64,000 nucleotides of DNA from Chamaecrista fasciculata (GCA_003254925.1 QANZ01051349.1:1-64000); one strand, 5' to 3'; counted from the stretch's first letter, positions 1 through 13,600 are shown. Notes: generated by a model from the letters alone, not told the origin. Made by a program: numbers and translations.

Positions 1-1491
1 ATAAGTACTATATAACATGAGTCTTCTTAAGTCCTAACTTTATTCTCAATATTAACAACTTTGCTACTTCACTAAACATATGACACCAATCTAACTCTAT
101 GAGAGCTTGGGTTAACATTTGGGAGCTAAAACAAATGCTTTATCAATGATCAAGTTTTCCAAAACTTTCATTACCAACCTTCCAACTATATCAAGATTGA
201 AAATTCTTACTCTCCAACACTAATCATGATATAAAAGTTCGACTCTTACCTTTTTTAAATACAAAACTATAGTTTCAAGATCCTTCATAATTTCATAGAA
301 CTCCATTTAGTTCAAGAAAACTATCAATCACACTCATATGGACCAATTTGTAACTTTAAAGTTATACCCCAAAACATCAAATTTCAAAATACACTCGCTA
401 ATTTCAAATTGATGATATAGAAATCAATATTATCTTCCACTAAGCTCACTTGAACCAACAATTTTAAGAAAACTGAAAGATTTCATCAAAATCCCCACTT
501 TAAAGTTTACCATAAACCCTATCGGGTCTCAAATTGATGAATATGGAGTCAAGCATCAAACCAAGTGTTATGAATGTTTAGAGTATCAAAAATTGTCAGA
601 AAAAAAACAAGAGAATCGAAGGAAACACCAACAAATTCCATGGATTTCGAAGAGAGAAGCATACTTGGAAGAATGAGAGGAAAATGTACCAAAAGAGAGA
701 AGGGAAAGGTGGAGGACGGCGGTGGCCCTCGCCGGCGGTGGCTGGCCGTCGTCGGAGCTCCTGGACGGACGAGAAGCGGCAGCCGAGCATGTGTGTGGTG
801 GTGGTGCGACGAGTGAGGGAGGAAAGAGGAAATGGTGAGATGAGAGGAAGAAAATGAAAATGGAGGAGAGAGAGATCGTGAGGCTATAAGTGGGAAAGGG
901 GGTTCATTTACAATTTTAACCAAACTTTGGGGGAGAAATTATAATTATGATGCAGGAAAAAAAGAGGCTAAAACTATAGTATTGCCCATAATCATTCGAA
1001 TTCTTTCAAAACAGTCCCTAAAACTCAAAAGTACAAGAAATAAAAAATTTTAACAAAATTTATATCATTGGTTTCGTTTCGACAAGTAGATTACAGATAT
1101 GAAGTTTATTTTTGAAAACTTTATCTCTAACTTCTTTCAAGTTTCACTCGAAAGTGGCTTTTGTCGGGTCTAGAAAAAAAAACTCGGATAAAATTACTAA
1201 CATATTCTCCTTTATCTCCTAGTACTCCTTTACTACCAGAGCTACAGTTACAAATGTTGTTTGTTTTACCTTTATCTCCCCCTCTTTTATTTTCCTCCTT
1301 TATCATTCATTTATCTCTCATTTATCTTCTAAAATTACTAACATATCCCTACTCAACCACTTATAATTGCCTACTTTTTACTATAAAATAATATATTCAA
1401 AGGGCATATTTGTAAATTGCATATAAAAATATTTTTTTATTACCCTTACAACTTTTTCTCTCCTTCATCTTTTCTTACTATTTTTTTACTC

Positions 1492-1535
<44 letters not shown>

Positions 1536-3120
1536 ATTTTAAAATACTCAAAATATTAGTTAAAAAATTTACTAATAAAATAACTTCTTTTCATTTTTTA
1601 TTGAACATTAAAAAATAACAGAAAAAATTATTTGAAATTGGTGAAAAAAAATTTTAAATTAAGATAGATATGTTATTATAAGTTAATGAAGATGAATCAC
1701 GTTTTGGCCTAAAAAAAATAAAGATGGACGACGTGGGATAGTTTTTATTTGAATAATACATCATGAACGTGGGATGNATTCCTTCCTCTATTTTTCAATT
1801 ATTTAATAATATTTTTTAGAGTAAAAATTTAAAATAAAATTATTAAGTCCATGTTATTTACATTTTGATCAATGAGTTAAATATATAATCAGGACCCCAA
1901 AAATATAGGTTTTGGTCCCTCCTACAGTATATATATGGGTAATATTTTTTGTGGTTTAAAAATTTATGAACATATTTAAAAAATAATAATAGAAAAAAAT
2001 ATATAATTCATTCCCTAAGAAAAAGTCGTAGTAATAACTTGTGACAAATTTTATGAGTGGGCTGCTAACTATATTTTCTCATCATAGAGTTATGATACTT
2101 GTTTATATTTTAAAAAATAGAATGACTATTTGTAGTGCTCATGATTTTTATATCAAATTAATAATAAAATGTAGATATCTTTAATCTATATCTATATCTA
2201 TACTATATTATATGGCTCCATCCCTTTATAGTTGGTCAAAATTAATGAATTAAAAAAATAAAAAATAAAAAGAAATCATCCACTTTCTTCTAGCTCACAT
2301 TCTCTCACCTCAAACAAGTTAGTTTTGATTTTCATTAATATTTTAAACTCCATTAAAAAAAGGGTCAATTACACTTTGGTACTCTATGGTTTGGTCATAT
2401 TTCACTTTAGTACTCGGTGATTTAAAAAGTAACACTTTGGTACCCTGTGATATTCTCTCTTAACAAATTATTTTTAAATAATTTTATATTTTACATACAT
2501 ATTTGCGTGCCTATTAGGGCACGCAAAGCCTCTAGTTTATTATATGACTTTATTTTTTCGATCGATGTCTTTAATTTCAAGATTTTAAGAACATCATGTC
2601 ATCATCGGTCAGGCACTGATTCAAAATTTAATTAATAATCTACTATAATTGAACTAGTAACAATTAAATATGTTTTTATATAAAAACTATATATCACAAA
2701 TTTAATATATAATAAACAATAAATTAATTATAATATTATCTACTTTAATCTGATCGGTTGATATGGTCTGTTTTTCTAGTGTGAATTCGAGGAAGAGCAA
2801 CAAAACTAGTGTTGCTTCTATTAAGTGTTAACTCAACCAAAGCTACAGAGAATGTTGATAGTGATTCTGATAATGTTGATTTTCTAGTGTTAATTCAAAT
2901 TGATAGTGATTTTGACCAGCTACTGCATTCAAGATGATGATGCGAGAGGGTCATTCCTAATTAATGTGCCAGAAGAAAATGCAGTTCCAGGCCAATTGAT
3001 TTTCATCAATGCACAAATAATAATACTTTCAAACATTTTTTGTCTTATTTATGTACATATTGTTATGTTTAGTCTTAGTCAAATTAATTTAGAGAATATC
3101 TAGATATACATTTGATAATA
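1..3120. other. AT-rich intergenic DNA, no gene recognised
   Basis: I see no supported coding gene here. Short open frames around 549-923 are low-complexity (Ser/Pro/His-rich in one direction, Gly/Arg-rich in the other) and match nothing I know. The stretch holds a CT microsatellite (1494-1530) and an inverted relative (about 1893-1965) of the tandem unit arrayed at 46.7-47.7 kb. It also holds half of a MITE (about 2363-2456) whose 'cactttggtac' repeats recur in the foldbacks at 23.2 and 62.4 kb. Position 1777 is an N. Confidence 0.6.
1494..1530. repeat. (CT)n microsatellite
   Basis: An uninterrupted CT dinucleotide run of about 18 units in AT-rich intergenic DNA. Confidence 0.95.
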
Positions 3121-3127
3121 TAACAAC

Positions 3128-3700
3128 GGAAACATAACTTGAGTAAAGACAAACATACTCAAAATAAAACATGACCCATACCCCAAGTTTAAGGGCATGG
3201 CCGCTAGGCCACCATGCCCCACAATCAGCAGCCATGCCCCAACATTCAAGGGGCCCATGCCCCACAATGTCCCACATCGGAAAAGATGTGACGATCATCA
3301 TGCTTATCAAATGTTACGTGGGAGAGTAAGTCAATCACGCATATGAATTCGGTTAAGATTCGCCTAAGATATCTCCAAGAGATATCTTTACGGCTGCATC
3401 AACTCAAAAAGGATTCTCCTATAACTAATAGAAAACGGAATCCCCTAGATCACGAACCTGTCTATGGCCGCCCGCGCTATAAAAAGGCTTAGGCAGACTC
3501 ACTAAAGGTAACGCACTTTACTCAGTCTAGACTGGTTACTCTCAAATACTCTTACTAACTTGGGCATCAGAGGAGAATCGCGGGCCAGCACCCCTGCTGT
3601 TATTTGTTTTGCATGAAATCGTCATTAGAATTCCTCACTGAACTAGGTAAAAACCCATGCCCCCTCGGGCCAGAAGTTAGTTCATCAACATTGATCAGTG
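3128..3700 (+). mobile_element. LTR-like promoter fragment (Ty3/gypsy type)
   Basis: This is an island of higher GC content in AT-rich DNA. It has a TATA box (TATAAAAAG, 3478-3486) followed about 70 nt later by the segment 'ctaacttgggcatcagagg' and then 'gaactaggtaa'. A similar order of TATA box, a 'taacttgagcgtcagag' segment and 'gaactaggtaa' occurs at 51.9-52.5 kb. From memory, that middle motif is common in LTR R regions of plant Ty3/gypsy (Tat/Retand-like) elements. No internal retroviral genes adjoin it, so it is a solo LTR or fragment. The ends are approximate and no target duplication was found. Confidence 0.4.
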
Positions 3701-3874
3701 ATCACACAAGTTATTGCCTTTATTTCTTTAATTACTTGAACGGAATTACCGACTTTAGTTATCAAGAAATGATAATGACAATGAAGAAGAAGAAGTTGTT
3801 GATATCCATGGAGATATCATAAAAGAGGAAGACAATGATGTGACAAAAGTTGCTGATGTAATTGTTTTTTTTTT

Positions 3875-4747
3875 GGGCTAAAGCTCATTTTGATCTTTAA
3901 TATTTATCTTAAATTCTATTTTAGTCTAGTATTTTTTGTTCTATTTTGGTCCTTAATATTTCTCAGAAGTTCCGTTTTGGTCCTTAGTATTTCTCAGAAG
4001 TTCTGTTTTGGTCCTTAATAAGTTTTACCATTTGTCCCTAATTACTAAAATTTGTCATATCTCTTTTACTTTTGACAAGTTCCTTATTTGCCTAATTGGG
4101 ATCATTAGCAAAAAAATATTAAATTAGGCCTAAAATTGGGACTAAGAGTGGGTTGGTCGTTTCATAAAATTGGTCATCTCTCTCTCACTCTCACTTGCTT
4201 TACATATGAATTTGACAAAATCGAGCTAAGAGTTACTCTTGACGAGTTCTTTTGCTGTCCAATTGGGGACATCATCAAATGAGGTCAAATAGTACTCTGA
4301 AAGTGGATTTGGACAAAAACAACTACCACTTTTTATAATATAATATTATTTGACCTAGTTTTTCAACGGCTCCAATTAGACAGAGAAAGAACTCGTGAAG
4401 AGTTACTTATAATTTTGATTTCATTACATTCAGACTTAAAATGAGAGAAGTATGAGTATGACCAACTTTTATGAAACGAGCAACCCTCTTTCAGGCTCGA
4501 TTTTATGCCCCATTTGACGTTTTTTCTTGATGAAACCAATTGGATAAGTAAAGAACTTGTCAATAGTAGCCTATAACTTCGATATCGTCGTATTCTGACT
4601 TAAAACGAAAGAGATGACTATATTTAGTAGTTAGGAACTAAAATGAAACTTCTGAAAATATTAAGGGACAAACCAAAATAGAAAAAATGTTAGGAACTAA
4701 AATAGAATTTATAATAAACAATAGGGACCAAAATGAGATTTTAAACT
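3875..4747. mobile_element. Foldback MITE with internal subrepeats
   Basis: The two ends are inverted copies of each other. About 50 bp at 3875-3930, built on 'attttgatcttta' and 'aattctatttta', match the reverse complement of 4695-4747. Between them are repeated segments built on 'catatctctttta...gacgagttctttt...ccaattgg'. These same segments recur at 30.7-31.2, 45.2-45.6 and 47.9-48.1 kb, so this is a dispersed family. There is no coding capacity. A target duplication was not resolved. Confidence 0.6.
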
Positions 4748-4950
4748 ACTTTTTAATTGATCAACAATGACATATATTTAACGATATTTTTGTCACCAGA
4801 GATAAAGAGAGACAAGAAGTTAATATTGTTGAGAAATTTTAGTTAATTCTTATATTTTTAAAGCTATTAAATGAGTCTTTTTTTTTTTATGAGCTCCGGG
4901 ATTAGGAAAAATAGTCCCGGGATTAGGAGCTCCGGCATAGACTAATCATA

Positions 4951-5602
4951 CGTTTGGTACGCGGATTAAAAAATTAGTTCTGGGAATATTGTATTCCCAA
5001 GAGTAGCATAATTTCCTAAAACAACTATTTTTTAATCCCACCCTAGGGGGTGGGATTAGTCTAATCCTATGTGATGAAATTATTTTGGTCCGCCTAAAAT
5101 GACTAATTTACCCTCGTTAAACCTAGTTAATTAAATTTTGTTCTACAATCTCTTTCCATCTCTCATATAATTTTATTCTCTGTGTCAAACCTAACTAATT
5201 AAGTTTTACTTTGAAAATTATAGTTATATTTTTAGCGATGATTTTTTAGACTATTTTCTAATTTTACGAATTATGACAATATGTTTTGAAATCGGATTTT
5301 TTTGATAAATCATCAATGATGTAAAAATAAAGAACATTTTTTTTAAAGTATTCTTATTAATTGTTTTAGAGAATTTTTGCATTTGATAAGTTATTATTTG
5401 AGAATAAAAAGTCAAGGGCATATTTGAAAAAATATCAAATATTCTCAAAATTATTAAAGTTGAACCAAACACAAGATTTTAATATTCATAGGAATATTGC
5501 AAAATAATTCCATGACTGTTTTAACTTATCCAAACAAATATTTTTATATTCATGGGAATCATATAATTACCAGGAATGAAAAAATAATCTGTGTACCAAA
5601 TG
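4951..5602. mobile_element. TIR element (Harbinger/Tourist-like MITE)
   Basis: The left terminus CGTTTGGTACGCGGATTA (4951-4968) matches the reverse complement of the right terminus TAATCTGTGTACCAAATG (5585-5602). The interior is AT-rich and non-coding and has secondary inverted segments such as 'attcatgggaat'. The right terminus runs directly into a LINE fragment, which may have inserted at or near the element end. This would explain why no target duplication is visible. Superfamily assignment rests only on the TIR style. Confidence 0.6.
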
Positions 5603-6127
5603 CCTATAAAGTTAATATTGCAACCTCCTCCTACCGATTGGGTCACCTTCAACACAGATGGCTCTGTTTCTCCTGAGGAAAGGGCTACCGGCGGCGGTGT
5701 TCTCCGAGACAGTCGTGGCAGATGGATCTTTGGCTTTGCTCATAATATTGGAATTTGCTCTATCAATGTGGCGGAGCTTACTGCTGTTCTCGTCGCCATA
5801 CATAACGTTCGAGCACTGAATTTCAAAAATATCAGAATTGAGACTGACTCTGTTTTTGCAGCCAATGCTATTTTACATGATTTGGATTGCCTTCATCCCT
5901 GTTACAGTTTGGTCCAACGCATCAGAAAATTTTTATTTCTCCCTGACTGGACTTGCAGCGTCTCTCACATTTACAGGGAAGCAAATTCCGTCGCCGACTG
6001 GATCGCCAATCTGGCGCATTCTCTTCCGTTAGGAATTAGAATCTTCAATCACCGACCTGCTGGTTGTATTCCTCTGCTTTTTGCTGATTTTAGGGGTGTT
6101 GGTACCCCCCGTGTTGTGCCGGTGTAG
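5600..6127 (+). pseudogene. RNase H-like domain (RVT_3 type) of a LINE
   Basis: This open frame of about 175 residues has the acidic residues of a plant RVT_3/RNase H domain: 'FNTDGSV' near the start, 'AELTAVLVAI', 'IETDSVFAANAI', and near the end 'HIYREANSVADWIAN'. In plants this domain usually forms the C-terminus of LINE polyproteins, less often a free-standing gene. The poly(A) run 30 bp after the stop and the lack of any reverse transcriptase upstream favour a truncated LINE. The first ATG overlaps the adjacent MITE terminus, so it is probably not an authentic start. The frame itself is intact, so recent insertion or selection cannot be excluded. Confidence 0.7.
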
Positions 6128-6165
6128 TTTCTTGCGGCCCGTTCTTTTCTCACCAAAAAAAAAAA
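5603..6165 (+). mobile_element. 5'-truncated LINE 3' end with poly(A)
   Basis: The segment encodes a plant non-LTR-type RNase H domain (see next entry), has a short 3' UTR and ends in an A-run at 6155-6165. That is the usual form of a 5'-truncated LINE. The 5' boundary is set by the right TIR of the preceding MITE. A short 'ataatc' occurs on both sides (5585-5590 and just after the A-run), but it is too short to be a convincing target duplication. Confidence 0.65.
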
Positions 6166-6687
6166 GATAATCCTTAATAATTTATAAGGTTTTTCTATTA
6201 TTTGCTATTATGACACATGATAAGAGTGTATTCATTGTCATTGAATATATAAAAAATATTTAGATTTTTGTACAACATTAATTGATTGATCTTCTTCTTT
6301 TTCTTGACAATAATACCCTCATATTTCCTCATTTTTTTATATACTTTTCTTAATAAAAGTATTTCTTTTTATTTTTTCACTCTTACTAATTTTTTTTTGA
6401 CAAGATTAGTTAGAGTAAGAAAATAACGTTTTAACTTATTTTTATGTTAATATTTATATAATATTCATAGAGAAATGACGGTTTGCTTTATTTTTAATTT
6501 TTTATTAATTTCGAAAGACAAATAAAGAGTTTATAAAAAAATAAAAAAACCAAGAGAAAAAAATTAAAAAAATAAATACATTTATTAAAAAATTAGAAAA
6601 ATAAGAGAAAATATAGAGGTACTTTTATAAAGAAAAAACAATCAATTAATGCTATAAAATCTGAAAATTGAATACTTTCTATATTTT
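6166..6687. other. AT-rich spacer
   Basis: I see no gene, RNA or clear repeat structure in this A/T-rich stretch beyond homopolymer runs. Confidence 0.6.
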
Positions 6688-7481
6688 GAATGATAATAAA
6701 TATGATTGTGTTTAGCATTCTCTCTCTAGCGACTTTCTCTAGCTTCTCTCTAGGGTTTCTTCCCCCATTGCTAAAGTTTGGGAGGGGTTGCCGCCGGCAA
6801 CCCCTCCTTTCTCCATCTTTTTTCTTGTTCTTCTCATTTTCTTTGTAGGAGTTTTGCTTCCTTCTTTATGTGAAGGTATTCTCCTCTCTATAGTGAGAGT
6901 GAGATTTTTGTCTAAGATTTACTCCCTTTTTCATCAAATCTGGATCTGGATCTGCTACTTGAGTTAATCAGAGAATAGATGGCGTTGAAGCTTCCTCACG
7001 AGAAGAGGATAACAGATCTGGAGTTGCAACTTAAGCTTATCAAAGAGGAGATGGCTTGAAACTTCCTCAAAGAGGATGACAAGGTGTGTTGCCTTGAGTG
7101 TTCTAGTCATTTTTTATGTAAATGTTGTATTTATGTTGAGCTGGGTTGTAAATCTTTTAGTTTTTAGGCTAGATCTGGAAGGTGTGTTGCCTTTTTTCTG
7201 TTTTTGGTAGTTCTTGTCGTGTTCGCCGGAGGTGCCTCCACCCGGTGTGTTGCCGGGCCTTAGGGCGTCCTTGTAGTGACGTTAGGGTTCTTGGAGCTTA
7301 AGGGCTGTGTGTTTGAGATTTGTTGTTTCCCTTGTAGAGCTCCTTCCCCTCCCCATTTCAAGCAGGGTCTGTATCTGTGTCATGGGTATCCATGATTAGA
7401 CCAAAAAAAAAAAAAAAAAAGGATAATAAATATGCTCCTATCCTAATNAAAAAAAAAAAAAAAAGAATGATAATAAATATG
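6688..7481 (+). mobile_element. Poly(A) retroposon with 17-bp target duplication
   Basis: A perfect 17-bp direct repeat, GAATGATAATAAATATG, flanks the unit at 6688-6704 and 7465-7481. The 3' side ends in long A-runs (7403-7420 and 7449-7464). This is the mark of target-primed retrotransposition. The body starts like a plant leader ('ctctctagggtttcttccccc') and carries only a short frame (ATG 6979, stop after about 26 codons), so it is non-autonomous or internally deleted. It sits less than 200 bp upstream of the amidohydrolase start codon. The N at 7448 splits the tail, and the sequence before and after it is duplicated, probably an assembly artefact. Confidence 0.8.
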
Positions 7482-7648
7482 CTCCTATCCTAATTTATAT
7501 TTGGAAGAAAAACAGTTCCCACGTACCACAAGGTTTGGCACGAGTGCGTTTGGATGGTCCTTAAATGGAGCCATGGGCCAATTACATGATGACAAGTTAG
7601 AATCTGAAATCCCGGCGCCGGCGGACACCTTATCGGAGAAAGCGGAAG

Positions 7649-10600
7649 ATGGCGACGGATATCAACTCCGTCACTATACTCCACAGTGCTGTAATCATAA
7701 CCATGGACCACGATTCCCGAGTGTTTCGCGATGGTGGTATCGTTATCGAACGACACCGTATCAAAGCCATTGGCCATTCTTCTCATATTCTTCATCAATT
7801 CTCTGCTCTCGCCACCCAAATCATCGATCTCCATGGCCATATCTTGCTTCCTGGTCTTAATTTCCAACCTCTCAATTTATTCCTCTTTCACTTCCTAACA
7901 TTGCTTTGTGCAATAATTGCCACTAATTGATTGTTCTAATTAACAGGATTCATCAACACCCACGTTCACACTTCTCAGCAACTAGGTAGAGGCATAGCCG
8001 ATGATGTTGATTTGATCACCTGGTTGCACGGTCGAATTTGGCCATACGAATCCAATATGACTGAAGAGGATTCTTACATTTCCACTTTACTTTGTGGTAT
8101 CGAACTCATTCACTCCGGAGTAAGCTTCGATTTACTATTTTCTTTTGTTGTGAAGTATGATTGCGATTCGTTTATAATTTGATTTCTACCATAAATTTAG
8201 GTTACATGCTTTGCTGAAGCTGGCGGTCAACATGTTTCCGGGATGGCTAGAGCAGTTGAGTTGCTTGGTTTACGAGCGTGTTTGACCCAGTCAACCATGG
8301 ATGCTGGTGAGGGTTTGCCATCATCTTGGGCCGCTCGAACCACTGATGATTGTATTAAGGTCTACATATCTCACTATGGAATACATTCTAGTGTCAATTT
8401 TCTTGGTACCTTAAACCTTATTTGCGGTGACTTAGGTTTTTGAACTTTACTGGTTGAAGTTATCTGTGAATTCTGAAATACTCCACTGTTTTAGACAGGG
8501 CAAGGATGATGGATATATCAAAATGTTTTCAGATGATATTCTTGCTTAGTGATTCTTTTAGCATGGTCAATTTGGAGGATTTATGTAGAAGGACTCCTGG
8601 AAGTTTATGGACTATCATTGATCTCATGAGATGGCTAGCAAACTCAAATAATGTCTGGTTGTTTAACTGTTTTCTCTATTCTGCAGTCTCAAAAGGAGAA
8701 TTATGAGAAGCACCATAATACAGCTGATGGGCGCATCAAAGTGTGGTTTGGAATACGGCAAATTATGAATTCCACTGATCGCTTGCTTCTTGAGACAAGA
8801 GATGCAGCAAGAGAACTGAAAACAGGAATTCACATGGTATTGATATCTTTCTCTCATGCCTGGTGTGTGCATGTAGTACTGCGTGAACTTTTTCCTATTT
8901 CCTTAGTTATTAGAGTGCATTTATAGGTAATGATTTGAGCAAGAGTAATATGTTTTAGAAATGTTTCTGACTTTCTGCTAAGGAAATATTCCACAATCCT
9001 GGTCATATAAGTATTGAACTACTAATAATATCCTTTTCTATACTCTAAATTCAACATTATATGCGGTAAAAATCCTAGGTCTTGATTTTCTTCTGTTTTT
9101 GTGAACATGAAAATTAACTAATAGAAATCTAATGTGGTTTAAAGTTTTTCCTTCCTTTTCCCCTTTCTGTTTCTTCCTCCACATCTTGGCTAGATACTTG
9201 TTTTGGAATTTGGCATTGTAACAGATGGACAACTTTGTTCCCGTTTTTCATAATTCAAATTGTAGTGAAATGTTAATCCTAAGTATTTTGGGTTCAAAGA
9301 GATCTCAAATTGTAATAAAATAGACTGTTAAAGGAGAAAGTGAAGTCTTAAAAATATTGACCTATTGAGCTATTCATTTTTATTGAACTATTTAAAATGA
9401 GAAAAATGGCATTTAAAATGGAGCATGAAGAGTATTAACAAATACTAGTATTTGGTTATAGAGAGATAGGGTATGATGTATTGATCTAGTTAGTGCATGT
9501 TATATGCCTATGTATTAATCTTAGAACTCTGTTTAATATACTCTAATACTCCGTAGTTGTAGAAAATGAGACAAGTTTGGAGTGTTGAATTGCTTCATCT
9601 TAAAACATAACTAGACGAACTGATAATTCAAATAAAGAAGTATTCTGTACTAACCTTGAGATTTATCATTACATTCTTTAGTTTGAAGTACAACTTTTAT
9701 ATTGGATCAGCATTGATTAGATTATAATATAATAATGACTTTCATCTAGCATGCCAGTTTATATTTAGTATGTATAAGTCAAACGTGGCCATTATTAGCA
9801 TGTTGCTGAGATACCTTATGAGAATCAACTTGTCACGGATGTTCACAAAGTAAACCATGGAACTGTTACATACTTGGAGAAGATAGGTTTCCTGCAAGAG
9901 AATCTCTTATCAGCTCACACAGTCTGGGTTGATGATAGTGAGGTAAATTTCTGTCAATGTATCCATCCAAGTTATTACAGTCCAACAAGGCTTAGACCAG
10001 TAATGAAATATTTGGCATTATCTTGATAATTATTGGTTGTATGCGAACATGCATATTCACATGCACACAAACATGCTTTGTGGACCCAAGTATTACAGAA
10101 CTATCTTGGGCAACAATCCTTTCACCCTTTTAAAACCTGGTCATTTTTATAATTTCTAAGATGTTTTTGTTATCTAGCTGGGCTTAGTTCGGCTATGCAT
10201 ATTATTGATAATCCTTTCAATGTAATTTGTGTTTAACCTTTTCTTTCACTTTTCTATCTGGATAATAATTACTTATGCCACCAATTTGGTGACAAGTTAG
10301 ATAACCTTTTCACTTTTCAGATATCTTTCCTCTCAAGAGCAGGTGTCAAAGTTTCTCACTGTCCTGCTGCTGCAATGCGAATGCTTGGATTTGCACCTGT
10401 AAGGGAGATGCTTGATGCTGGCATCTGTGTCTCCTTGGGGACTGATGGGGCACCATCAAATAATCGAATGAGCATTGGTTCATCTAAACTGTCAACTTTT
10501 TAAATTCTTTCTATCTGCTGTTATGATGTTTCCCATATTTAACAATTCTACTTCACTAGTGTGACTCCTTTGTGCAAGTCTACTTTTCATATGGAGATTT

Positions 10601-13600
10601 TTTTTAGGGAAAAATGCAATAAAACACCCTAAATTTTGGGTCATTTGGAAGTAAGTCCTTAAATTTTCAATTTTGGGAATTAGATCCTTAAACTTTGAAG
10701 ATTTCAGAATTAAAACCTTCCATCCATTTTTTCACTAACTGTGTTAATTGTTGTCATGACATATTTTCAAGTATTCAATTGATCTTTACTATATCATCAA
10801 TTCTAAATCCTAATAAGAAAATCTCTTGGATACTAGGATTTTTCTTACTTCCTAATTAAATAATATGCTATGTTATGAATTATATTTTTTTAATTTTATT
10901 CTTTAAAATAATTATTAATCTTATTAAGATTGATGAGATGGCAGAAAAAAAAACATATATAAAGATTACATAACAATAATTAACACCGTTAGTGAAAAAA
11001 TGGATAGAAGGATCTAATTCCAAATGCTTCAAAGTTTAAGGATTTAATTTCCAAATTTAAAAGTTTAAGGACTCACTTCCAGATGACCCAAAGTTTAAAG
11101 GGTCTTGTTGCATTTTCCCCTTTTTTTTTAATTGTTGGATAAATAAATACATACCAGTGCTTTAAGATGAATTAGGTGATATAAATGTTAACAAATGAGA
11201 TAGTGCTTTTGAAGGTAGTAACATACTTATGTACCTGTTGCAAATTTTGAACAAAAAACTCATTGCACTCATGCTACATTTTTCTGGCTTAAAATGTTCA
11301 TGAATTATTTTTCCTTACAGTTGATGAGATGTACCTAGCTTCTCTCATTAACAAAGGGCGGGAAGTTTATGCCAATGGAACTACAGATCCAACAGCATTG
11401 CCTGCTGAAACTGTATTAAGAATGGTTACAATTAATGGAGCAAAGTCAGTATTGTGGGATCATGAACTAGGGTCACTTGAGGTTGGCAAGAAGGTTGGTG
11501 TTGGTCCAGATGATTGCGATCTCTTTCTGCTGTAATCATTTCTCTGTTTTTCCCCTTCTCATGCAGATTTTAGTTACAATATTTATGTGGACTCGGCCAA
11601 TATTATAGTCATTATATGAATGCAGGCATGGAAGCAGTTAAGCGCAAACAAATACTCATTATATTTCAGTGTGCATAAAGTACAATTGGCAAAATGGAAA
11701 AACTTAATACTCATCAGTAATTAGGGTACTGCATGTGTCTAAGAACTCCTATAAAGAATCGAGATAAACTAAGAGGACTATTTTCAAAATGAAATTTTCA
11801 CTGAATTCATGCAATAAAGATAACTAGTGTCAATCCTTTGGGCCAACTTCTTCCTCCTCTCCCTGTTTATTACTTCTATATTATCTTGCTTTCTCCTCTA
11901 GGGCCATATCTTCTTTGGATGCCAGTATTCTACATTTTATGCTATTACTGTTAATTGAGTGAGGCTGACAGTGTTTATACTTCTTACTTGGTAGGCTGAC
12001 ATTGTTGTGGTGAATCCTTCATCTTGGTCTATGGTTCCTGTTCATGACTGGTACAAACTTGCATTCTTGATCAAAATTTTTGTTAGTTTCCTCTCTACAA
12101 TTTATATTGGAAAGTGACACATATGTGCTCGTATGCAAATATTCGAAAGTATTGTAGATAAAAGTGTAAGTTAAAACTATGGAAATGGAGGATAGTAATT
12201 GGAATATCGTTATTTAGAAAGTTAATTAATTGAATCTTTAGTCTTATATTTACTTTTATATATATAATTTTTTTTTATTTATTAAACATTTGAATTATAT
12301 ACTTGTATATTTTGAACTTTGAGACAAACTAGGAAGATTCTGCCTTCTTGTTCTTTTTATCAACAATAGGGTTTTTGATAGAACCTAGGAGGAAAGGAGG
12401 GAGATAGAATCAAGAAGGAGGATCTCCATTCTTGAGAGGGAGAGAGAGAAAGTCGAATAGAAAGATGAAGAGAGAGAAGACATTTTTCTGAATAATACTT
12501 GACATCACCTTCCGATCATCCAATACAACATATAAAGTCTTTCTTAATAACTACCAAATAACTACCACATAACAATACATATTCATATTCAAAATACAAA
12601 TATAATAATTATAAAATAAAATACTAATTATTATTAATAGCCTTTCCTCTCTTAGAATAAGTCAATAAAGGCTTAGAGGAAGAAAAACCAAATCTCCTGG
12701 TTGAAACTCCAATTCCCTACGTGCTGAATCTGCTTGTACTTTCAATCTGTCTTGAGCACACTGAAGATTAGCCCGAATCAACTTTAGATGTTCATCGCGC
12801 TAAATTAATTATTCTGAAATTTTAGTCTCACCAATAACAAAAGGCTGTAAAACTGGAGGGTCCCTTCCATAAAGCACTTTAGAAGGAGTAGAACCAATAG
12901 CAGAATGGAAACTAGTGTTATAAGAATATTCAGCCCAACATAAGTATTTATACCAAGACTGTTCATAAGCAAAACATCTCAAATAATCTTCCAAACATCT
13001 ATTCAAAATTTCAGTTTGACCATCCATTTGAGGATGATATGCGGTACTCATTCTCAATTTGGTCTCATGAAGTCTGAATAACTCTTGCCAAAACGCACTC
13101 AAGAGAAGTGGATCTCGATCCAAAAAAATGGAGTGGGGAAAACCATGTAGATGAATGATCTCTTTGCAAAACAAAACAACCACTGATTTAGCAGTAAAAG
13201 GATGAGATAATGCAATGAAATGCCCATATTTACTCAAAACGATCCACCACAACCAAAATAGTATCAAAACCATGAGATTTAGGAAGTCCAACAATAAAAT
13301 CCATAGAAATGTCTTCCCAAACCTGATGTGGAATAGGAATTGGCTGCAATAATCCCGCAGGAGACAAAGTTTGATACTTAATCCGTTGACAAATGCCACA
13401 ATGTTGAACAAAGACCTTCACAACCTTCTTCATATGTGGCCAATAAACAGTAACCGAAAGACGCTTCAAAGTCTTCAAGAATCCCCAATGACCACCAGGT
13501 AAACTTGAATGTGCTTCCTCTAAAAGCTTTGTGCGAAAAAGCCCTTGATTTGGAATAATCAATCTACCCTTATAGAAGAGCTTGCCATTAACCAATGAAA

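Noticed and set aside
549-923. Overlapping open frames on both strands of up to 124 codons
   Set aside because: Low-complexity composition (Ser/Pro/His or Gly/Arg), no domain, no splice or promoter context, and frames open on both strands because of biased sequence.
8506-8926. Open frames inside the amidohydrolase region
   Set aside because: They are read-throughs of intron 3 and of exon 4 in its flanking introns; the conserved protein is explained by the spliced exon model.
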